NCBI GenBank assembly: GCA_963764565.1 | Contig: CAVXTD010000015.1 | Coordinates: forward strand, 1 to 64,000 | Length of the DNA: 64,000 nucleotides | Direction: 5' to 3' | DNA from: DATBLE01 sp963764565 | GTDB taxonomy: Bacteria; Actinomycetota; Thermoleophilia; Gaiellales; Gaiellaceae | Shown here: one piece after another, positions 8,895-17,377 of the stretch | How the letters are laid out: each line of letters starts with the position of its first letter | How positions within the stretch are numbered: the first letter of the stretch is position 1 | Position numbers and translations under genes: made by a program | Notes under the pieces: model-generated | The model's database searches: none | Seen by the model: only the letters and a program-made list of their open reading frames with translations | What the model was told of the DNA's origin: nothing

Positions 8895-9955
8895 CGGTGC
8901 CGAAGAACCGCCTGCGCCCAGAGTGCGACGTAGACGAGCCCGACGAGCACGGGCACCTCGATCAGCGGGCCGACCACTCCGGCCAGCGCCTGCCCGGAGG
9001 TTGCGCCGAACACGCCGACCGCTACTGCGATCGCCAGCTCGAAGTCGTTGCTCGCGACCGTGAAGGCCAGCGTCGCGGTCTGCGGATAGGGGAGGCCGAT
9101 CGCCTTGCCGGCCCCGAAGCCGAGGAACCACATGATCGCGAAGTAGGCAAGCAGCGGTAGCGCGATGCGCGCGACGTCGAGTGGTTTGCCTGTGATCTCG
9201 TCGCCCTGGATCGCGAACAGCAGCACGATCGTGAACAGCAGCCCGTAGAGCGTCACCGGGGCGATCCGGGGAATGAAACGCGTCTCGTACCACTCGCGCC
9301 CGCGGCGGCGGAGGCCGATCACGCGGCTGGCGACTCCGGCCGCGAGTGGGATCCCGAGGAAGATCAGGACGGTGCGCGCGACCTCCCAGATCCCGACCTC
9401 GAACCCCTGGGTGTCGAGGCCGAGCCAGCCGGGGAGGAGCGTCAAGTAGAAGTAGCCGAGCAGCGAATACGCGGCAACCTGGAAGACCGCGTTGAAGACG
9501 ACGAGCACGGCCGCACGGTCGTTGTCTCCGCAGGCAAGGTCGTTCCAGATCAGCACCATCGCGATGCAACGGGCGAGGCCGACGATGATCACGCCGGTCC
9601 GGTACGCGGGCTGGTCGGGCAGCAGCAGCCAGGCGAGTGTGAACATCAGCGCCGGGCCGACCACCCACGAGAGGAAGAGCGAGACGGAGAAGAGCCGGCG
9701 GTCGCCGCGGAGCCTGCCGAGCTCCTCGTAGCGCACCTTCGCGAGCACGGGGTACATCATCAGCAGGAGGCCGAGGGCGATCGGGATGCTGACGGTGCCG
9801 ATGCGCAGCCGGTCGAGCCCCTCGTTGAGCCTGGGGATGAGCTGGCCGATGCCGAGACCGGCGCCCATCGCGAGGCCGATCCAGAGCGGGAGGAACCGGT
9901 CGAGAGTCGACAGCCGGCGGAGGACGTCGCGCTCGTTCGCGGCGACCGCGGTCAC
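8819..9955 (-). CDS. acr3: arsenite efflux transporter, ACR3 family
   Basis: 378 residues, about ten hydrophobic segments, bile-acid/Na+ symporter superfamily. LARCIAMVLIWNDLACGD contains the conserved Cys of ACR3 arsenite pumps, and ASNDFELAIAVAVGVFG is the second conserved region. It exports As(III) produced by ArsC. GTG 9955 overlaps the arsC stop in a GTGA arrangement. The C-terminal ~25 residues (SSCSAPIPLIDASSSS) extend past the usual end and are encoded opposite the last 76 bases of glcF, so the extension may be accidental. Confidence 0.92.
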   Translation of the reverse strand: MTAVAANERDVLRRLSTLDRFLPLWIGLAMGAGLGIGQLIPRLNEGLDRLRIGTVSIPIALGLLLMMYPVLAKVRYEELGRLRGDRRLFSVSLFLSWVVGPALMFTLAWLLLPDQPAYRTGVIIVGLARCIAMVLIWNDLACGDNDRAAVLVVFNAVFQVAAYSLLGYFYLTLLPGWLGLDTQGFEVGIWEVARTVLIFLGIPLAAGVASRVIGLRRRGREWYETRFIPRIAPVTLYGLLFTIVLLFAIQGDEITGKPLDVARIALPLLAYFAIMWFLGFGAGKAIGLPYPQTATLAFTVASNDFELAIAVAVGVFGATSGQALAGVVGPLIEVPVLVGLVYVALWAQAVLRHRYRRAVASSCSAPIPLIDASSSSTG

Positions 9956-10338
9956 GCGTCGAGCTCGGCTGTCAGGGCGGCGACGCGGCGGCCGATTTCG
10001 TTCCGGATCTCGCGCACCTCCGGAAGCGGCCTGTCCTTCGGGTCGGGCAACTCCCAGTTCTCGTAGCGCTTGCCGGGAACGACGGGACAGGCGTCGTCGC
10101 AGGTGGCGACGACCACGTCGGCCCAGGCGACATCCTCGTCGTCGAGTGAGTGCGGAATGTGGTCGGAAGCGTCGATCCCAAGCTCGGCCAGCGCCACGAG
10201 CACCTCCGGGTGCGTCGCCGCTCCGGGTCTCGATCCGGCCGACCGGGTCGCGTGACGGTTCTCCGAGGCCTGGCGGAAGAGCCGCTCGGCCATCACGCTC
10301 CTGCCCTGGTTGCCGACGCAGACGAACAGGACGTTCAT
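9952..10338 (-). CDS. arsC: arsenate reductase, low-molecular-weight phosphatase type
   Basis: 128 residues. The N-terminal VCVGNQGRSVMAERL holds the CX5R loop (Cys7-Arg13) of the thioredoxin-coupled ArsC class. Two further cysteines in VATCDDACPVVPG match the redox relay cysteines, and YENWELPDPKDRPL is the conserved Asp-Pro loop. Reduces arsenate to arsenite for the adjacent pump and methylase. ATG 10338 shares a base with the arsM stop (TGATG). Confidence 0.95.
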   Translation of the reverse strand: MNVLFVCVGNQGRSVMAERLFRQASENRHATRSAGSRPGAATHPEVLVALAELGIDASDHIPHSLDDEDVAWADVVVATCDDACPVVPGKRYENWELPDPKDRPLPEVREIRNEIGRRVAALTAELDA

Positions 10339-11142
10339 CAGCAGCAGCCGGTGCGGGCGCCGACGAGCGGCAGGCTCTTCTCTGGGCCGGGGTCGATCCG
10401 GGCTTCGTCGCCTTCACGATCGCGCCGTGCATGCCCTCGGCGACCTCGTGCGTGAACTCGACCGACACGCCGGTGAAGCCCGCGCCCTCCAGCAGCTGCT
10501 CGTACTCGCCCTTCGAGAGCGCGCCGGCGATGCAGCCGCAGTACGAGCCGCGCTCTGCGCGGTCGGCGGGCGAAAGGCGGTCCTCGGCGACGATGTCGGT
10601 GATTCCGAGTCCGGCCGCCCGGCTCTGAGCACTCGCGCGAGCTCGCCGAAGACGGCCGGCTTGTCGGTGGAGAGGTTGATCACGCAGTTCGAGACCACGA
10701 CGTCGACGCTGTCCGCGGGCAGAGGCACCGCTTCGATCTGGCCCTTGAGGAAGTGCGCGTTCGCGACGCCGGCCTCGGCTGCATTTGCGCGTGCGAGCGC
10801 GAGCATCTCCTCGGTCATGTCCAGGCCCCAGGCGATTCCGGTCGGGCCGACGCGCTTCGCGGAGAGGATCACGTCGATGCCGCCGCCCGAGCCGAGGTCG
10901 AGGACGACCTCGCCCTCGCGCAGGTCGGCGACGGCGGTCGGGTTGCCGCAGCCGAGGCTGGCGAGCGTGGCCGTGTCCGGGAGCGCCTCGCGCTGCTCGG
11001 CGTCGTAGAGCGCCTCGCCGAAGTGGGCCGTCTTCTCGTTTCCGCAACACGAGCTGATCTCGTTGCGGGATCGGTTCTCGGTCACGGCGCGGGCGGCTTC
11101 CGCATACCTCGCGCGGACTTCCTCGCGCAGATCCGTGTTCAT
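10338..11142 (-). CDS. arsM: arsenite S-adenosylmethyltransferase (two indels)
   Basis: Methylates As(III) with S-adenosylmethionine. SAM motif I is VLDLGSGGGIDVILSA. The arsenic-binding cysteines are visible in ISSCCGNEK, VSNCVINLS and SYCGCIAGAL, and the restored C-terminus ends in GCC. Frame changes near 10620 (AGRP... to LGITDIVAED) and near 10405 are needed to join the parts. Start ATG 11142 follows a strong AAAGGAGGAAG ribosome site located within the end of arsR; the two genes overlap by four bases. Confidence 0.9.
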
Positions 11143-11480
11143 GGTCTTCCTCCTTTCGGCTCGATCAGTGCGCCGAGCTTCGCGAGCGCGTCCTCGTCGA
11201 GCGAGTAGTAGGCCCAGACGCCGCGCTGCTCGCGGACGAGCAGGCCGGCGGCGGTGAGCTTCTTCAGGTGGTGACTGACGGTGGGCTGAGTGAGGCCGAG
11301 CGGTTCCGTCAGCTCGCACACGCAGACCGGCTCGTCGCTCGTCGCGAGCAGGTGGACGATGCGCACCCGCGCCGGGTCGCCAAGCGTCTTGAAGAGCTGC
11401 GCGGCCGTCTCGATCTCGTCGTCCGAGAGTGAGGGAGCGGCGAGCGGCCGGCAGCAGGCGATCATCGGCAGAGCAGACAT
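11139..11480 (-). CDS. arsR: ArsR-family arsenic-responsive repressor
   Basis: 113-residue winged-helix repressor. The metal site CVC in DEPVCVCELTEPLG lies in the alpha-3 helix as in ArsR, followed by the recognition helix LTQPTVSHHLKKLTAAGLL and wing REQRGVWAYY. Two further Cys near the N-terminus (ACC) may add to the thiol site. ATG 11480 is preferred; a TTG at 11486 is possible. First gene of arsR-arsM-arsC-acr3, all joined by 1- to 4-base overlaps. An AT-rich dyad just upstream is the probable operator. Confidence 0.92.
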   Translation of the reverse strand: MSALPMIACCRPLAAPSLSDDEIETAAQLFKTLGDPARVRIVHLLATSDEPVCVCELTEPLGLTQPTVSHHLKKLTAAGLLVREQRGVWAYYSLDEDALAKLGALIEPKGGRP

Positions 11481-11492
11481 AGACAACCATCA

Positions 11493-11512
11493 ATATAGAC
11501 AACTGTCGATAT
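11493..11512. promoter_or_regulatory. candidate ArsR operator
   Basis: An AT-rich island in GC-rich DNA with the imperfect dyad ATATAGAC (11493-11500), spacer AACT, GTCGATAT (11505-11512), 7 of 8 positions pairing. It lies 13 bases upstream of the arsR start codon, as expected for autorepression. Confidence 0.6.
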
Positions 11513-11541
11513 CTGTCAAGTCGAAACCAGACCTGTTACGG

Positions 11542-11570
11542 CTCTTAACAGTGCCTGGCACTGTTAAGAG
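11542..11570. repeat. perfect palindrome, 14-bp arms with 1-base centre
   Basis: CTCTTAACAGTGCC at 11542-11555 and its exact complement at 11557-11570. The TAA stop of the CapA-like gene lies inside it. Position between a 3' end and the ars promoter suits a transcription terminator, but its AGTGCC/GGCACT core also resembles dispersed REP palindromes. Confidence 0.75.
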
Positions 11571-12586
11571 GGCGGCCGGAGGACGCCCGTTCTCGAAACC
11601 TGCATCGCTCGCTTGCCGAAGTCCTGCTTCGACAGCGTGCGGACGAGCCCGTGCGCGGCCTCGGCGGGATCGGGGCGCGGGATGCCGTCCGGAGCCAGCG
11701 TGAGCGGGACGAGGTCTCCGGCGACCCAGCCGCCTCCGCGCGTCAGTGTCAGCTGAAGGATCCCGGTCACGCCCGTCACGCCCGAGGTCGCGAGCGTCTG
11801 GTACCCGACGAAGTTCCCGAGCGAATAGGCGATCAGCCGCCCGCGGTACCACTCCATCCCGCGGAGTACGTGTGGGCCGCTGCCGACGACCAGATCCGCG
11901 CCCGCTCGCACGACTGCATGCGAGAAGGCGATCGAGTTTCCCCGGTTCTCGCCGAGGAACCACTCGGTGCCCGGACGCACGTGCTGGTGCTCCGATCCCT
12001 CGGCTCCCGCGTGCATCGTCACGACGACGAGGTCGGCCCACCGGTCGGCCTTACGCACGAGCCTCTGCGCGGCGGGGATGTTCAGCAGGCTCTGCGCCCA
12101 GGGATAGGGCGCGAACCCGAGGACGGCGACCTTCGTCCCGCGCACCTTCATGTACGCGATCTCGCCGGGACGGCCGGTCGTCAGCAGGCCGGCCTTGCGC
12201 ACTGCGCTGACCGTGTCGGCCTGCCCGGAGGCGCCGTAGTCGAGCGCGTGGTTGTTCGCCAGGTTGACGATCGTGAAGCCGGCCTGCCGCAGGAGCGACG
12301 CGTACGAGGTCGGAGCGCGAAACGAGAAGCAGCTCGAGCTGCCCGCGCCGCATTTCGAGGAGCCCCGGCTCGTCAGCGTGCCCTCGAGATTGCCGAGCAC
12401 GACGTCGCCCGTCAGGTCGAGGCTGACGGAGCGGAAGTAGGAGTCCGCCGGCCCGGCGACCATCGCGATGTCGCCGGCGATCGCAAACCGCACGACGGGA
12501 GCCGGTGCGGCGCCGACCGGAGCCGCGTCCAAGGCCGCGACCACGGCCGCGAGCGCGGCGAGACCCGACCAGAGCCGTCTGCTCAC
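11564..12586 (-). CDS. secreted CapA/PGA_cap-family metallophosphatase-like protein
   Basis: 340 residues. GTG 12586 gives a signal peptide (SRRLWSGLAALAAVVAALDAA, cleavage near GAAP). The mature protein is a poly-gamma-glutamate biosynthesis CapA domain: FAIAGDIAM, GNLEGTLTSRG, FTIVNLANNHALDYG, VVVTMHAGAEG and GSGPHVLRGMEWY, with the metal-binding Asp/Asn/His residues in place. The family is calcineurin-like and linked to capsule or cell-wall polymers; no capB/capC is nearby, so the substrate is unclear. An upstream GTG/ATG would add an unlikely N-terminal extension. Confidence 0.85.
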   Translation of the reverse strand: MSRRLWSGLAALAAVVAALDAAPVGAAPAPVVRFAIAGDIAMVAGPADSYFRSVSLDLTGDVVLGNLEGTLTSRGSSKCGAGSSSCFSFRAPTSYASLLRQAGFTIVNLANNHALDYGASGQADTVSAVRKAGLLTTGRPGEIAYMKVRGTKVAVLGFAPYPWAQSLLNIPAAQRLVRKADRWADLVVVTMHAGAEGSEHQHVRPGTEWFLGENRGNSIAFSHAVVRAGADLVVGSGPHVLRGMEWYRGRLIAYSLGNFVGYQTLATSGVTGVTGILQLTLTRGGGWVAGDLVPLTLAPDGIPRPDPAEAAHGLVRTLSKQDFGKRAMQVSRTGVLRPPS

Positions 12587-12707
12587 AGCGGCGCAGGGTA
12601 CCGGCGCTCGCGGCCGTCGATCTCCCACTTCGTCACCGCCGGGACGCCAACCCGTCACCAGGCGGTGCCTCAACCGCGACCCAGCGCCATCGTCCGCCGC
12701 GTAACGC

Positions 12708-12923
12708 TTGCCTCGTCGTACACCTGACAAGGACTTCTCGCCCGCCTCGATCACGAAGCTGACCACGGATGAGGAGTCTTCCGGCGTGATCGACGCCAAG
12801 GACGTCCTCGGCGACAGGTGGTTCCTGCTCGACGTGCAGGCGCACTACACGACCGGAGTCGACCCGTCCCTGATCGAGGGCGGGCAGCTGCTCGCAATGA
12901 AGGTTCCGAACAGCGTCAAGTAG
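12708..12923 (+). pseudogene. C-terminal remnant resembling a PhoX/DUF839-type phosphatase
   Basis: 71 codons. TTDEESSGVIDAKDVLG, then WFLLDVQAHYTTG and LIEGGQLLAMKVP, resemble the last ~60 residues of secreted PhoX/DUF839 phosphatase-like proteins. No upstream remnant exists in any plus-strand frame, because the preceding DNA codes for the CapA-like protein on the other strand. It therefore looks like a true truncation, not an indel. Its place beside phoU/pst fits a former Pho-regulon phosphatase. It could instead be an expressed small protein. The family assignment is from memory of motifs. Confidence 0.5.
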
Positions 12924-12972
12924 TCGTCTGACTCCCGGCGGGCGAGGCCGCTCGGCCTTGCCCACCGGATCT

Positions 12973-13671
12973 CTACGTCAGCTCTTCGGGGTGCGAGGCG
13001 TCGGTGAACTCGCGGAACTCGCCCGTGACGAGGTAGGCGGTCTGCTCGCCGATGTCGACCGCGTGGTCTCCGATCCGCTCCAGGCAGCGCGAGACGACCA
13101 GCATCCGCAGGCCCCATTCCCGCTGTTCCGCATCGAGCTCGAGCACGTGCTCCGCCGTGCGGCGGTTCGCGCGGTCGATCAGCTCGTCGAGATCGACCAG
13201 CGCCTCCGCCCTCGCCAGATCGCGGTGGTGCAATGACCGGAGCGCGACGCGCGTCATCTCCTCGGCCCGCACGCCCATCTCGGCAAGGCTGGCGACGATC
13301 CGCGAGTCGGGCGGCGCGTCGGCGACGAGCTTGGTCAGCTTGGCGACGGTGACGCAGTAGTCGGCCATGCGCTCGAGGTGCAGGTTGATGTGCAGCATCG
13401 CGAGCACGAGACGGAGATCGGTGGCGACGGGTGTCTGCCGCGCGAGCAGCGACTGGACGCCCTCCTGGATTGCGTAGTACGCGGCGTCGACCTCGTCGTC
13501 GAAGGCGATCACCTCGTCGGCGAGCTCGAAGTCCTGCTCCGAAAGCGCGCGGGTTGCAGCCTGCACCGAGCGGACGACGAGCTCTCCTTCGTGCTGGAGG
13601 TCCTGCTCGAGAGCGACGAGCTCTTCGTGGAACGTGACCCTCAACGCTCGGCTCCGCTTCGGTGTCTCCAT
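12973..13671 (-). CDS. phoU: PhoU-family phosphate regulator, copy 1
   Basis: 232 residues, all helical, two PhoU repeats. The metal-binding EX2DX3D-type patterns appear as ADEVIAFDDEVDAAYY and DLDELIDRANRRTAEH, with HLERMADYCVTVAKL and CLERIGDHAVDIGEQ ending each repeat. PhoU links the Pst transporter to the PhoR-type kinase and represses the Pho response when phosphate is plentiful. A closely similar second phoU lies 100 bases upstream; ATG 13671 gives an N-terminus aligned with it (RVTFHEELVALE). Confidence 0.95.
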   Translation of the reverse strand: METPKRSRALRVTFHEELVALEQDLQHEGELVVRSVQAATRALSEQDFELADEVIAFDDEVDAAYYAIQEGVQSLLARQTPVATDLRLVLAMLHINLHLERMADYCVTVAKLTKLVADAPPDSRIVASLAEMGVRAEEMTRVALRSLHHRDLARAEALVDLDELIDRANRRTAEHVLELDAEQREWGLRMLVVSRCLERIGDHAVDIGEQTAYLVTGEFREFTDASHPEELT

Positions 13672-13771
13672 CGCTCGATGCTAGCTCGCGACGCATCGCC
13701 GCGCGTGCCGATCGCCTTCACGATCTCGTCACGGCCGCTTCGCCGCGGCGGTTGCCCGCGCCCGTCGGGCG

Positions 13772-14449
13772 CTAGACGCCGACGGCCCCGGGCCGGCCGG
13801 CATCGGTGTACTCGCGGAACTCGCCGGTGACGAGATAGACCGTCTGCTCGCCGATGTCGGTGGCGTGGTCGCCGATCCGCTCGAGGGAGCGGGAGACGAT
13901 CAGCATCCTCAGTCCCCACCGCCGTAGGTCGTCGTCGCTGAATGCGAAGACGTGCTCGACGGCGCGGCGGTTCGCACGGTCGATCAGCTCGTCGAGCTCG
14001 ACAAGCGTCTCGGCCCGCGCCACGTCCCGCGCCGCGAACGAGTCGACGGCGACCCGGATCATCTCCTCGGCGCGCGAGCCCATCTCCTCGAACTCTTCGA
14101 TCAGCGTCGGGTCGCCCGGCAGATGGTGCGTCAGCTTGACGAGCTTTGCGACCGTGACGCAGTAGTCGGCCATACGCTCGAGATGGAGGTTCACGTGCAG
14201 GATCGCGAGCACGCGGCGCAGATCGACCGCGACCGGCGTCTGGCGCGCGAGCAGGCTCTCGATTCCCTGCTCGATCTCGATATACAGGCGGTCGACGTCG
14301 TCGTCGAAGGCGATCACCTCGTCGGCGAGCTGGGGGTCTCCCTGCCTCAGCGCCGACAGAACCGCGCGAAGCGAACGGAGAACCAGGTCGCTCTCGGACT
14401 CGAGCCGGCGCTCGAGTGCGTCGAGCTCCTCGTGGAAGCTGACCCGCAT
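13772..14449 (-). CDS. phoU: PhoU-family phosphate regulator, copy 2
   Basis: 225 residues, the same double-repeat helical architecture as its neighbour: MRVSFHEELDALERRLE, ADEVIAFDDDVDRLY, HLERMADYCVTVAKL and SLERIGDHATDIGEQTVYLVTGEF. The strong similarity of the two copies indicates a local tandem duplication. It starts one base after the pstB stop, so pstB-phoU-phoU is probably one transcript driven from the PHO box at 15334-15366. Confidence 0.95.
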   Translation of the reverse strand: MRVSFHEELDALERRLESESDLVLRSLRAVLSALRQGDPQLADEVIAFDDDVDRLYIEIEQGIESLLARQTPVAVDLRRVLAILHVNLHLERMADYCVTVAKLVKLTHHLPGDPTLIEEFEEMGSRAEEMIRVAVDSFAARDVARAETLVELDELIDRANRRAVEHVFAFSDDDLRRWGLRMLIVSRSLERIGDHATDIGEQTVYLVTGEFREYTDAGRPGAVGV

Positions 14450-14450
14450 C

Positions 14451-15311
14451 TCAGCCGAAGCGACCGGTGACGTAGTCCTCGGTGCGCTTGTCGGACGGGT
14501 GCGTGAAGATGCTCGCCGTCTCGTCGTACTCGACCAGGATCCCGTACCGGTCGCCGTCGGTGACCTCGAGGCTGAAGAACGCGGTCATGTCCGCAACCCG
14601 CGCGGCCTGCTGCATGTTGTGGGTGACGATCACGAGCGTGTAGTCGCGCTTCAGCTCGTGCATCAGATCCTCGATCGCCGCGGTCGAGATCGGGTCGAGG
14701 GCCGAGGCCGGCTCGTCGAGCAGGATCACCTCCGGCTCGACGGCGAGCGCGCGCGCGATGCAGAGGCGCTGCTGCTGTCCGCCGGAGAGCGCGAGCGCGC
14801 TCTGCTTCAGGCGGTCCTTGACCTCGTCCCAGAGCGCCGCGCCCTTCAGCGCGCGCTCGACCCGCTCGTCCATGTTCCCGCCCATCCCGAGCACCTTCGG
14901 AGCGAAGGCGATGTTGTCGTAGATCGACTTCGGGAACGGGTTGGGCTTCTGGAACACCATCCCGATCCGCCGCCGTACCTCGACCGGATCGGCGTCCGAG
15001 CCGTAGAGGTCCTCGCCGTGGTAGAGGATCCGACCGCCGACGTTGACTCCCGGGACGAGGTCGTTCATCCGGTTGAGACAGCGGATGAAGGTGCTCTTGC
15101 CGCACCCCGACGGGCCGATCACGGCGGTGATCAGATTGCTGTAGACGTCGAGGTTGACGTCCTTGACCGCAACGTTCGAGCCGTAGGCGACGCTCAGGTC
15201 GTCGATCCCGAACACGACCTCGCGCTTGGCCACCGGCGCGTCGTTGCGCTTCAGGCTCGATCCGACGTCGATCGCTGCGAGCTCGGCCGGCACGTGAGGA
15301 GTCTCGCTCAT
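14451..15311 (-). CDS. pstB: phosphate ABC transporter ATP-binding protein PstB
   Basis: 286 residues. Walker A GPSGCGKSTF, PstB-type Q-loop MVFQKPNPFPKSIYDN, ABC signature ALSGGQQQRLC and Walker B VILLDEPASALDP are all intact, and VTHNMQQAARVADMTAFF with the C-terminal DYVTGRFG ending is PstB-specific. An N-terminal extension of about 30 residues (VPAELAAIDVGSSLKRNDA) precedes the ABC domain. It is divergent from pstC-pstA-pstS; a three-unit PHO box oriented toward pstB lies upstream. Confidence 0.96.
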   Translation of the reverse strand: MSETPHVPAELAAIDVGSSLKRNDAPVAKREVVFGIDDLSVAYGSNVAVKDVNLDVYSNLITAVIGPSGCGKSTFIRCLNRMNDLVPGVNVGGRILYHGEDLYGSDADPVEVRRRIGMVFQKPNPFPKSIYDNIAFAPKVLGMGGNMDERVERALKGAALWDEVKDRLKQSALALSGGQQQRLCIARALAVEPEVILLDEPASALDPISTAAIEDLMHELKRDYTLVIVTHNMQQAARVADMTAFFSLEVTDGDRYGILVEYDETASIFTHPSDKRTEDYVTGRFG

Positions 15312-15333
15312 CGCTCTTCGGCTCCGGGTCTAG

Positions 15334-15366
15334 GGGATGTGAACGTGTGGTGTAGAGGTGGTGAAG
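15334..15366 (-). promoter_or_regulatory. PHO box, three phased 11-nt units, toward pstB
   Basis: Read on the minus strand: CTTCACCACCT, CTACACCACAC, GTTCACATCCC, three adjacent 11-base units with the TTCACC/TACACC core. This matches the direct-repeat sites known for PhoP/RegX3-type regulators in actinobacteria. It lies in the divergent pstB/pstC gap and could serve both directions. Confidence 0.8.
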
Positions 15367-15432
15367 GGGGCTGCGCCCGCCTGCCGGGACTGTAAAGCTC
15401 CGCGCGCATGGACGCGCCGCGCTCCGAGTTGC

Positions 15433-16384
15433 ATGCCGCACGCGCTCGCCTCGCGACGGCGGTTGACCGACCGTGTCGGCGACAGCGCCCTGCATGTCCT
15501 GACGGGGCTCGCGGCCGCTGCCTCGGTCGTGATCGTCGGCTTGATCGCGTACCGCCTCGTCGACGGGGCCTGGCCGGCGATCCGGAAGTTCGGGATCGCT
15601 TTCGTCTGGCACCAGACCTGGGACCCGGTCACGAGCGTCTTCGGCGCACTCGACTTCCTCTACGGAACGGCCGTGACCTCGTTCGCGGCAGTGCTGATCG
15701 CCGGACCGATCGCGATCGCGATCGCGCTCTTCCTCACCGAGCTCGCGCCGCCGGCCGTCCGAGGCGTGATCGGCTCGCTCGTCGAGATGCTTGCGGCCGT
15801 GCCGAGCGTCGTGCTCGGTCTCTGGGGGATCTTCGTGCTCGGCCCGTTCGTCCGGGATCACTTCGATCCCTGGCTCCACTCGTGGTTCGGCTGGATCCCG
15901 CTCTTCCAGGGAACGCCGCAACAGGCGGGAATGCTGCCGGCGATCCTGATCCTGACGATCATGATCGTCCCGATCTCGGCGAGCGTCACGCCGGGAGCTC
16001 TTCAAGGCTGTGCCGCCGGAGTTGAAGGAGGGGGCGTACGGGCTCGGTCTCACGCGCTGGGAGATGGTCCGCGGGGTCATCTTTCCGTTCACGCGCGGAG
16101 GGGTAGTGGCGGCTGTGCTGCTCGGGATGGGTCGCGCCGTCGGCGAGGCGATCGCGGTTACGCAGGTGATCGGCGGCTTCACGGGCATCCCGACCTCGCT
16201 GTTCCAGCCGGGCGATACGCTGGCCAGCCGCATCGCCGCCCAGTACCAGGGCGCCGTTTCGAACATCCACATCGCCTCGATCGTCTACCTGGCGCTGATT
16301 CTCCTGGTGTTCGCGCTTCTGACCAACCTCGGCGCGCAGCTGATCGTCAACCGCTTCGAAGCCCAGAAGGCCGGTACGCGCTGA
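15433..16384 (+). CDS. pstC: phosphate ABC transporter permease PstC (one indel)
   Basis: Membrane permease with six or so hydrophobic segments: HVLTGLAAAASVVIVGLIAY, TAVTSFAAVLIAGPIAIAIA, LVEMLAAVPSVVLGLWGIFV. The permease EAA-type loop appears after an indel near 15990 as KAVPPELKEGAYGLGLTRWE, followed by GMGRAVGEAIAVTQVIGG, typical of PstC. ATG 15433 chosen; its TGA overlaps the pstA ATG by one base. It imports phosphate together with PstA, PstB and PstS. Confidence 0.93.
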
Positions 16385-17266
16385 TGGCCGCCCAGCAGGG
16401 TCTCCTGTCGGCCGGCGGCCGCGTCAAGCGCCGCAAGCGGGTCAACCGCGCGGTCGAGGCGGGCTGGCTTCTCGCGTCTGGCCTGGCGGTCGCCGTTCTC
16501 GGCCTCGTCACCGCCTCCGTCTTTCTTCGGGGGATCAGGGCGCTGAACCTCGACCTGTTCACGAAGACGCCGGTCACGTTCGGGGAGACCGGCGGCGGGA
16601 TCGCGCACGCGTTCGTCGGCAGTCTGATCCTGGTCGGGCTCGGAGCGGCGATGGCCGTGCCCGTGGGCGTGCTCGCGGCGATCTACGTCAGCGAGTTCGC
16701 GGAGCAGCGGATCGCCCAGGGGATCAAGCTCACGCTGGACGTCCTCAACGGGCTCCCGTCGATCGTGATCGGCATCTTCCTCTTCGCGCTGCTGGTCGTC
16801 GGCCGCGGCCAGAACGGCTTCATCGGCGCGATCGCTCTGGCGATCATCATGCTGCCGGTGATCTCCCGCGCGACGCAGGAGATCCTGGCCCTCGTACCCA
16901 ACCACCTGCGCGAGGGCAGTCTGGCGCTCGGCGTCAGCAAGTGGCGCACGATCGTCGGTGTGATCCTGCCGACCACGTTCAGCGGGATCCTGACCGGCAC
17001 GACCCTGGCGATCGCGCGTGCGGCGGGCGAGACGGCGCCGCTTCTCTTCACGACCTCGCTGTTCGGGAACTGCGGTCTCGTCCGACCCGAATCACGCGCT
17101 GGCCTCGATCCCGGTGATCATCTTCACCTACTCGGAGGCACCGGACCAGCACCTGAACGACCAGGCCTGGGCGGCCGCGTTCGTCCTGATCACGTTCGTG
17201 CTCGTCACCAGCCTGCTCTCCCGCGCCGCGCTCTCCCGCAGCCGCCGCAAGCTCGAGCGGGGCTAG
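16384..17266 (+). CDS. pstA: phosphate ABC transporter permease PstA (one indel)
   Basis: Second Pst permease. NGLPSIVIGIFLFALLVVG and VPNHLREGSLALGVSKWRTI (EAA loop) and ARAAGETAPLLFTTSLFGN are PstA landmarks. An indel near 17072 splits the end; the other frame continues ALASIPVIIFTYSEAPD and a last membrane helix (AAAFVLITFVLVTSLLSR). ATG overlaps the pstC stop (TGATG). The Lys/Arg-rich N-terminus is cytoplasmic. Confidence 0.93.
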
Positions 17267-17277
17267 CACGCGTCCTC

Positions 17278-17310
17278 GTTCACATCCTTTTCACCACAGG
17301 TTTACCGCCC
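17278..17310 (+). promoter_or_regulatory. PHO box, three phased 11-nt units, upstream of pstS
   Basis: GTTCACATCCT, TTTCACCACAG, GTTTACCGCCC: three contiguous 11-base units ending 67 bases before the pstS start. It shows that pstS has its own phosphate-starvation promoter although it follows pstA on the same strand. Confidence 0.85.
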
Positions 17311-17377
17311 CGGTGCCCACGCGTCGACAGGCGGCGGCGAGACTGGCGGTGCTGTGCTCACAACGAGAGAGGGAGAC

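Noticed and set aside
13740..13771. Short GC hairpins between the phoU copies
   Set aside because: Short arms such as GCCC/GGGC are expected by chance at this GC content, and there is no T-tract.
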